From NCBI RefSeq assembly GCF_900103125.1, contig NZ_FNJV01000003.1, positions 1 to 64,000 of the forward strand: a DNA stretch of 64,000 nt. The letters are read 5' to 3'. Within the stretch, counting starts at the first letter, position 1; each line of letters starts with the position of its first letter. The notes under the pieces were generated by a model. The model had not been told where the DNA came from, ran no database searches, and worked only from the letters and a program-made list of their open reading frames with translations. The position numbers were made by a program, and so were the translations under genes. This DNA comes from Mucilaginibacter sp. OK268 (lineage in GTDB: Bacteria > Bacteroidota > Bacteroidia > Sphingobacteriales > Sphingobacteriaceae). This document shows positions 58,716 to 64,000 of this stretch, piece by piece.

Positions 58716-61121
58716 TCACTCATCCCGTAAACTATTTATGGGATTTGCCATCGCCGCTTTTATTGATTGAAAACTTACTGTAATAAATGCTATGAATATG
58801 GTAAGTACGGCAGTAACCGCGAATACCCACCATTGTATGTCAATACGATAGGCAAAACTCTGCAGGTACTTACTCATCATGAGCCAGGCTATAGGCGAGG
58901 CTATGATCACTGCAATAAACACCAATTTTAAAAAATCTAAAGAAAGTAAAGTTGTGATGTGTGCTACTGACGCACCAAGAACCTTACGGATACCGATTTC
59001 CTTAGTACGTTGCAAGGTTAAAAGAGAAATGAGCCCCAGTAATCCTAAACAGCTTATAAAAATGGCGATGATCGCACTTGATTTGATCAGTTTATTAAGC
59101 AGATCTTCCTTTTTGTAAAAATCAGCTATCTGCTCATCCAGGAAATGGTATTCAAAAACATGATCAGGATAAAATGCTTGCCATTCTTTTTTTATATGGG
59201 CTAATATTGCCGAAGGATCATTTGAACTGATTTTAATCCCTATGTTTTGGTAAGAATTTCTAAACGTAGTAATATATTCAGGTTCAACTGCGGTATACAA
59301 TGATCTGGAATTGAAATCTTTAACCACCCCTACAATGGTGCCGGAGTTATCAGAAAGATCGCCGGCAGCAAGCTTATGCCCGATAACTTGTTGAGGATCT
59401 TTTATACCCAGTTTTTGAACAAGATTTTCATTTACCAGGTATTCCTTGGCGGTATCTCCTTCTGCCAGGTTGCGTCCGGCAATTAACCGTAATCCAAATG
59501 TTTTTACATAACCTGCATCACCCATAATTGTTCTGCCTACAAACTTTTCCCAAGGGCGACTATCATATCTTATACTACCGCCTTTATTAGCAGTTGATGC
59601 GGGTGCCTGATAACAAAATGCCACGCTGTTAATACCAGGATAAGCTAATAATCGGTTGCGTAAGAAATCAGTTTTACTTTTGGCATTATCGGGAGCTGGT
59701 AACATGAGCACTGCGCTTTTGTTAAATCCAAGATCCGCGTTTTTCAGATATCTTACCTGCAAAGTGATCAGTATAGTACTAATGATCAGAACCTGTGCTA
59801 TAACATTTTGTACCACGATCAAACTTTTACGTGCCAATCCTGCTGATTGACTATTTTGGCCAAGCTGATTTTTAAGGGCATTTACCGGTTTAAAACGGCT
59901 CAGTAACGTAGCCGGATAAAAGCCTGCTGCCGTAATAATAAATACCAATAAGCCAAACACAAAAAGTATCAGCTTAGGGTCGCTAATGAAATTAAGTGTT
60001 AAACTGGTTTGCAGCCAGTAATTAATTACAGGCAGTGTTAACCATACCCACAATACAGACAATAAGCCCGCAAAGAAGGTAATACTGGCTGTTTCGGCCA
60101 TAAACTGGAAAAATATAGCCGATGGAGTACTACCTAAAACTTTGCGTGTGCCTATTTCCTTTGCCCGTTTAAAACTCTGGGCGGTAGCCATATTTATAAA
60201 GTTAACACAGGCAATTACAATCAACAACAAACCTATCAACCCAAGGGTAACCAATAATGATCTTTGAATAACTCCACTGTAACGGCCATCAAAGTGTACT
60301 TCTTTTAGAGGCTGTAATTTAAAATGAAAAGCATTGGCCCTGTCGCCCAGATCACTCACAGTCATTTTTCTGATCATAGTTTCCACACTTTGGGACGAAA
60401 CATGATCGGGTAATAAAAAATATACGGCCGTGGTAGTATTAACCCATCCCCAATCGTTCTGCAATGGTTCTGCAACATCTGGGTAAATGTTTTTCAGGGT
60501 CGATAACGACAAAAACATATCAGTTTTGATATCGGTATTTGCCGGATGATCTTTGATGACACCGGTTACTTTAAAATTATTTTTATTATCAATCCTGATA
60601 GTTTTCCCGATAACATCCTGACTATTAAAATATTTCTGAGCCAGGGTATGGCTTAGTACAACGGTATTGGGTTCATTGAGCGCGATGTTTTTATTACCCT
60701 GCTCCCATTCATAATCAAACATATCAAAAAAATGATCGTCGGTTATGGCTACATTTTCATGCTCAGCAAATAATTTAGCATTAACATCCCCAGGTTGAGT
60801 AACAGAGGTTGTTAAATCATGTATACGTAAAACCGCAGCGACTTCCTTAATTTGAGGGATGTTTGTTTTAGCCTTGAGCATAGCCAAGGGTGACCCCTGT
60901 TCAAACAAAACACTACCATCATCTAAGTGCAGTTCTGTTACTACTTTATAAAGTTGTTTGGCATCGTGATGGTAAGTATCAAAACTAAGATGATACGTTA
61001 TAAACTGAAATAAAATAAGGCTGCAACCAATCCCTAATGACAAGCCGAAGATGTTGATCAGGGTATAAAATTTATGTTTCTGCAGGTTACGCCAGGCAAT
61101 TTTGAAGTAATTACTTACCAT
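58716..61121 (-). CDS. FtsX/MacB-type ABC permease, array member 6
   Basis: 801 residues. N-terminus MVSNYFKIAWRNLQKHKFY, span LINIFGLSLGIGCSLILFQF, then ITYHLSFDTYHHDAKQLYKV (the LITYHLSFD type shared with member 2). Inner motif AKEIGTRKVLGSTPSAI; closing motif KEIGIRKVLGASVAHI; end NPINSLRDE. It belongs to a transcription unit upstream of the GNAT gene together with members 7 and 8. Confidence 0.92.
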   Translation of the reverse strand: MVSNYFKIAWRNLQKHKFYTLINIFGLSLGIGCSLILFQFITYHLSFDTYHHDAKQLYKVVTELHLDDGSVLFEQGSPLAMLKAKTNIPQIKEVAAVLRIHDLTTSVTQPGDVNAKLFAEHENVAITDDHFFDMFDYEWEQGNKNIALNEPNTVVLSHTLAQKYFNSQDVIGKTIRIDNKNNFKVTGVIKDHPANTDIKTDMFLSLSTLKNIYPDVAEPLQNDWGWVNTTTAVYFLLPDHVSSQSVETMIRKMTVSDLGDRANAFHFKLQPLKEVHFDGRYSGVIQRSLLVTLGLIGLLLIVIACVNFINMATAQSFKRAKEIGTRKVLGSTPSAIFFQFMAETASITFFAGLLSVLWVWLTLPVINYWLQTSLTLNFISDPKLILFVFGLLVFIITAAGFYPATLLSRFKPVNALKNQLGQNSQSAGLARKSLIVVQNVIAQVLIISTILITLQVRYLKNADLGFNKSAVLMLPAPDNAKSKTDFLRNRLLAYPGINSVAFCYQAPASTANKGGSIRYDSRPWEKFVGRTIMGDAGYVKTFGLRLIAGRNLAEGDTAKEYLVNENLVQKLGIKDPQQVIGHKLAAGDLSDNSGTIVGVVKDFNSRSLYTAVEPEYITTFRNSYQNIGIKISSNDPSAILAHIKKEWQAFYPDHVFEYHFLDEQIADFYKKEDLLNKLIKSSAIIAIFISCLGLLGLISLLTLQRTKEIGIRKVLGASVAHITTLLSLDFLKLVFIAVIIASPIAWLMMSKYLQSFAYRIDIQWWVFAVTAVLTIFIAFITVSFQSIKAAMANPINSLRDE

Positions 61122-61220
61122 ATCACATTGTTTATACGATGATAAGTAAAATGCCTTAAATGAGTAGTTAAATAGTGTTAAAGTTTAAAACTATGTCACT
61201 CTGCAATTACTCAAACTACA

Positions 61221-63692
61221 CTATTCGCTACGTAAACTTTTAACAGGGTTGGCAATAGCTGCCTTAACCGTTTGAAAGCTCAATGTGCACAAAGCTGCCA
61301 ACAACATTCCAGCACCGCTCAAAACAAATATCCACCAGCTGATGGTTGTGCGGTCGGCAAAACTCTGCATCCATTTATGCATCGCGTACCAGGCCAGCGG
61401 TGTAACCAAAACAAAGGCCAGTACAATAAGCAGCACCAATTCGGTTGATAGCAAGGTGACAATCTGGGTAACTGATGCACCAAGCACTTTCCTAACCCCT
61501 ATTTCTTTGGTTCGTAAATTGGTTGTATACATAGCTAAACCAAGTAAACCCAGGCAGCTGATAAATACAGATAATCCGGTAGCCCAGGTAAGCAATGTAG
61601 AAGTATGCTGCTCCGCATCATAGAATTTGGCAATATTTTCATCAAAGAAATGATATTCAAAATCATCTTCGGGATAAATCTCTTTCCATGCTGATTCCAT
61701 TGCCGAAATGGCTTTTTTCCAATCGTTGCCACCGGCTGATTGTGGTTTTAATGCTATATGAAATGTGCCATTATTATAACGTTCTTTACTTGTTAAAATA
61801 GCCAAAGGCCTAATCGGCGAATGCAGGGATTCATGATAAAAGTCTGCAACTACTCCAATTATTTCCATCTTGGTATCGCCATTGAAATTATCTATTTGCT
61901 TACCTACCGCGTCTTTAGGGTTTTTAAATCCAAATATCTTTGCGCAGGTATTGTTAATTAAAAATCCTTTTGTGCTGTCGCTCTGCTGTAAATTTCTACC
62001 GGCAAGCAATTTGATCTTATATACATCAATGTACTTTTCATCACCATATTTTTCTTCCAGATTTATTTTAATCTCCTTTTTTCCATCTTTATAAGTAGCT
62101 TCTGTTGAGTTACTTGAACTGGAAGATGGTGCATCCTTACCTACGGCTATCATCTCTATTTGAGGTATAGCTTTTAGTTTGTTCATAAACACCTGGTTGC
62201 GACTGGCCGTACGGTTTTTCCAGGGAGAATTAATAACTATAATAGCATCCTTTTTAAAACCCAGATCCTTATGCAGCGCATAATATATTTGCTTGCTCAC
62301 CAATACTGTTGCCATTATAAAAAACTGGGCTATCACAAACTGTAAAACTGTTAATGATTTACGCAGCACCGCGTTACGTGTTTTATTGCTATTGGCAGCG
62401 GTTTGGTTTTTAAGTACCAATGCGGGTTTGTATGACGATAATAAGACAGCTGGATAAAAGCCTGATAAAATGCTTACCACAATTGTTAATATGAACAGAA
62501 AAATTATCAGATCAGGATGCCCCAAAATATCTACTTTAATACCCTGCGGAATAAAATCAGCAAACAATTTGAGTATAACAGGAGCCATCGCTACAGATAC
62601 AATTACGGCAATTAAAGTTATCAAAAACGTTTCGCTCAGAAACTGAATAATGAGTTGCACGCGGCTACTGCCCATTGTTTTGCGGATACCTATTTCTTTG
62701 GCCCTTTGGGTAGCCTGTGCGGTAGTTAAATTCACAAAGTTGATACAACCTAGTAATAATAGAAACAAAGCAATTACCAGCAAACCATACAAGGTTATTT
62801 TATTGGCAGTATGACTGGTACCTGTATCAAACGTTCCATAAGTTCCGTTAAAATGCAGATCGCTTAATGGCTGCAACTTAAAATTCCTGGTGTTACCCTT
62901 ATCTGATGGTTTAGGTGGATTGTTTTTCTTTAACAATTCATTTAACTGTTTCTCAATATGCGTAACAGTGGTATTGGGTGATAGCTTGATAAAAAGTTGA
63001 GAAGCAGATGTTGTACTACCCCATTGTGTCGGTCTTATTTCTTCCAGGAGCGCTTTATTCGAATTTATAGTACCATAGGATATGAAATCATGAAAAGTAA
63101 AGTCGTTATTACCTTTTAATGATTCCACAATACCACTAACAGTTGTGGTTAAAGTATCATAAGTAACCGTACGCCCCAGCATCTGGTTATAGGAAAGTGA
63201 AGGAAAGTATTTTTTAGCCTGATCTGTGGTCAATACCACCTGGTTAGGCGCGTTTAAGGCAGTCTTGGCAGAACCCACTTTCCAATTATAATTAAACAGA
63301 TTAAAATAATGACTATCTGCAATAACTACATTGTCCTGTATCTTGAATTTAACCGGAACACCCGATTTTATCGAAATGAGCACATTTGGCTGATTGAGCG
63401 TAAAAAATGGTACTGAAACAGCTACCCCACTCACGGATTTCATTGCCCCGGGCAAAGCACCTGTAACTCCCCTGTTATGAGCCTCTTCACCAGAGAATGT
63501 GTAATTTGAAACTATACGATATATCCTGTCACCATCTGTAAAGGATTGGTTAAAAGTAAAATCAAAATGTACAATCAAATAAATGACCAATGCAGAGCTT
63601 ATACCAATGGATAAGCCGATGATATTGATCATTGTAAACAATTTGTGCTTACTAAAATTGCGCAAAGCAATCTTGAAATAATTTTTGATCAT
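61221..63692 (-). CDS. FtsX/MacB-type ABC permease, array member 7
   Basis: 823 residues, the longest in the row. N-terminus MIKNYFKIALRNFSKHKLF, first span INIIGLSIGISSALVIYLIV, inner motif AKEIGIRKTMGSSRVQL, closing motif KEIGVRKVLGASVTQI. Extra length is in the two periplasmic domains (for example KKEIKINLEEKYGDEKY). The 99 bases after its stop side toward member 6 hold no repeat hairpin. Confidence 0.92.
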   Translation of the reverse strand: MIKNYFKIALRNFSKHKLFTMINIIGLSIGISSALVIYLIVHFDFTFNQSFTDGDRIYRIVSNYTFSGEEAHNRGVTGALPGAMKSVSGVAVSVPFFTLNQPNVLISIKSGVPVKFKIQDNVVIADSHYFNLFNYNWKVGSAKTALNAPNQVVLTTDQAKKYFPSLSYNQMLGRTVTYDTLTTTVSGIVESLKGNNDFTFHDFISYGTINSNKALLEEIRPTQWGSTTSASQLFIKLSPNTTVTHIEKQLNELLKKNNPPKPSDKGNTRNFKLQPLSDLHFNGTYGTFDTGTSHTANKITLYGLLVIALFLLLLGCINFVNLTTAQATQRAKEIGIRKTMGSSRVQLIIQFLSETFLITLIAVIVSVAMAPVILKLFADFIPQGIKVDILGHPDLIIFLFILTIVVSILSGFYPAVLLSSYKPALVLKNQTAANSNKTRNAVLRKSLTVLQFVIAQFFIMATVLVSKQIYYALHKDLGFKKDAIIVINSPWKNRTASRNQVFMNKLKAIPQIEMIAVGKDAPSSSSSNSTEATYKDGKKEIKINLEEKYGDEKYIDVYKIKLLAGRNLQQSDSTKGFLINNTCAKIFGFKNPKDAVGKQIDNFNGDTKMEIIGVVADFYHESLHSPIRPLAILTSKERYNNGTFHIALKPQSAGGNDWKKAISAMESAWKEIYPEDDFEYHFFDENIAKFYDAEQHTSTLLTWATGLSVFISCLGLLGLAMYTTNLRTKEIGVRKVLGASVTQIVTLLSTELVLLIVLAFVLVTPLAWYAMHKWMQSFADRTTISWWIFVLSGAGMLLAALCTLSFQTVKAAIANPVKSLRSE

Positions 63693-63759
63693 AATGATAT
63701 AATTTCTAAACTATAGTTTCTAAATCCTAAACAACCTTGAGCTTTCTGCATTTAGCTTC

Positions 63760-64000
63760 TTATTCGCTACGTAAACTTTTTACCGGGTTGGCCATTGCCG
63801 CTTTGATAGATTGAAAGCTAATGGTCACAAATGCGATCACCACTGCAATAACACCGGCCATTAAAAATACCCACCATTGTATACTGATACGGAAGGCGAA
63901 ATCAAGCAGCCATTTACTCATGGCATACCAGGCAATAGGTAACGCAATGACCGAAGCGATGAGTACCAGTTTTAAAAAATCTTTGGATAGCTCGGTTACA
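63760..64000 (-). CDS. FtsX/MacB-type ABC permease, array member 8 (partial, C-terminal end)
   Basis: Only the last 79 residues are present, cut by the window end. They read VTELSKDFLKLVLIASVIA, LPIAWYAMSKWLLDFAFR, WWVFLMAGVIAVVIAFVTI and end NPVKSLRSE, matching the closing membrane spans of the other members. The row therefore continues beyond the window. Confidence 0.85.
   Translation of the reverse strand, partial: VTELSKDFLKLVLIASVIALPIAWYAMSKWLLDFAFRISIQWWVFLMAGVIAVVIAFVTISFQSIKAAMANPVKSLRSE

Noticed and set aside
1..64000. CRISPR array, tRNA or rRNA genes
   Set aside because: No regularly spaced direct repeats, tRNA-like cloverleaf with CCA-side motifs, or rRNA sequence was recognised on either strand.

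Overview
The window looks like chromosomal DNA of a Sphingobacteriaceae-type member of the Bacteroidota, most like Mucilaginibacter or Pedobacter. The evidence is indirect: exact TAnnTTTG-type -7 promoter boxes in front of many genes, few Shine-Dalgarno sequences, a TonB-dependent receptor with a carboxypeptidase-like N-terminal domain, a long row of 800-residue FtsX-type permeases, and many palindromic intergenic repeats. No rRNA, tRNA or CRISPR array was seen. Species assignment is inference.

Layout. 1-12.4 kb is housekeeping and metabolism: the end of a mannose-1-phosphate guanylyltransferase gene, rlmB, dnaB, a chromate-type transporter, a TPR protein, etfB and etfA, a bifunctional-nuclease-family protein, a nucleoside-type MFS permease, a ThuA-domain protein and a GMC oxidoreductase. 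11.5-13.1 kb is a tightly overlapping MOSC/VOC/SelW-like operon. 13.2-18.2 kb is a sulfur assimilation unit: an Rrf2 regulator, a sulfite/nitrite reductase, a siroheme-dehydrogenase/TauE fusion and a 4Fe-4S APS/PAPS reductase. The leader of this operon encodes a 12-residue peptide with two early Cys codons followed by an intrinsic terminator. This looks like cysteine-responsive attenuation and is my best candidate for an undescribed regulatory system. Then come a DUF900 lipoprotein hydrolase, a TonB-dependent receptor and proBA.

25.9-32.4 kb is an AT-rich accessory region. It carries an IS982-family transposase, an IS110-family transposase with a structured upstream region (bridge-RNA candidate), an XRE regulator divergent from a secreted protein across a 22-bp perfect palindrome, and several small unknown genes. 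A complete tiny transcription unit for a 30-residue membrane peptide lies at its left side. A 14-bp GC-rich sequence occurs in inverted orientation at the two edges (26526 and 32367).

32.4-42.3 kb returns to core genes: mnmA, topA, an unknown conserved gene and a giant alpha-2-macroglobulin with an intact thioester motif. From 42.6 kb to the end everything is on the minus strand: an outer-membrane barrel protein, a TolC-like protein, one LolD/MacB-type ATPase, and eight FtsX/MacB-type permeases (the last cut by the window end), with one GNAT gene among them. Two long matching 39-bp upstream elements mark the two likely transcription starts of this cluster.

Almost every long intergenic gap holds a different word-like palindrome family. 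Some of these repeats supply the stop codons or the last residues of the neighbouring genes.
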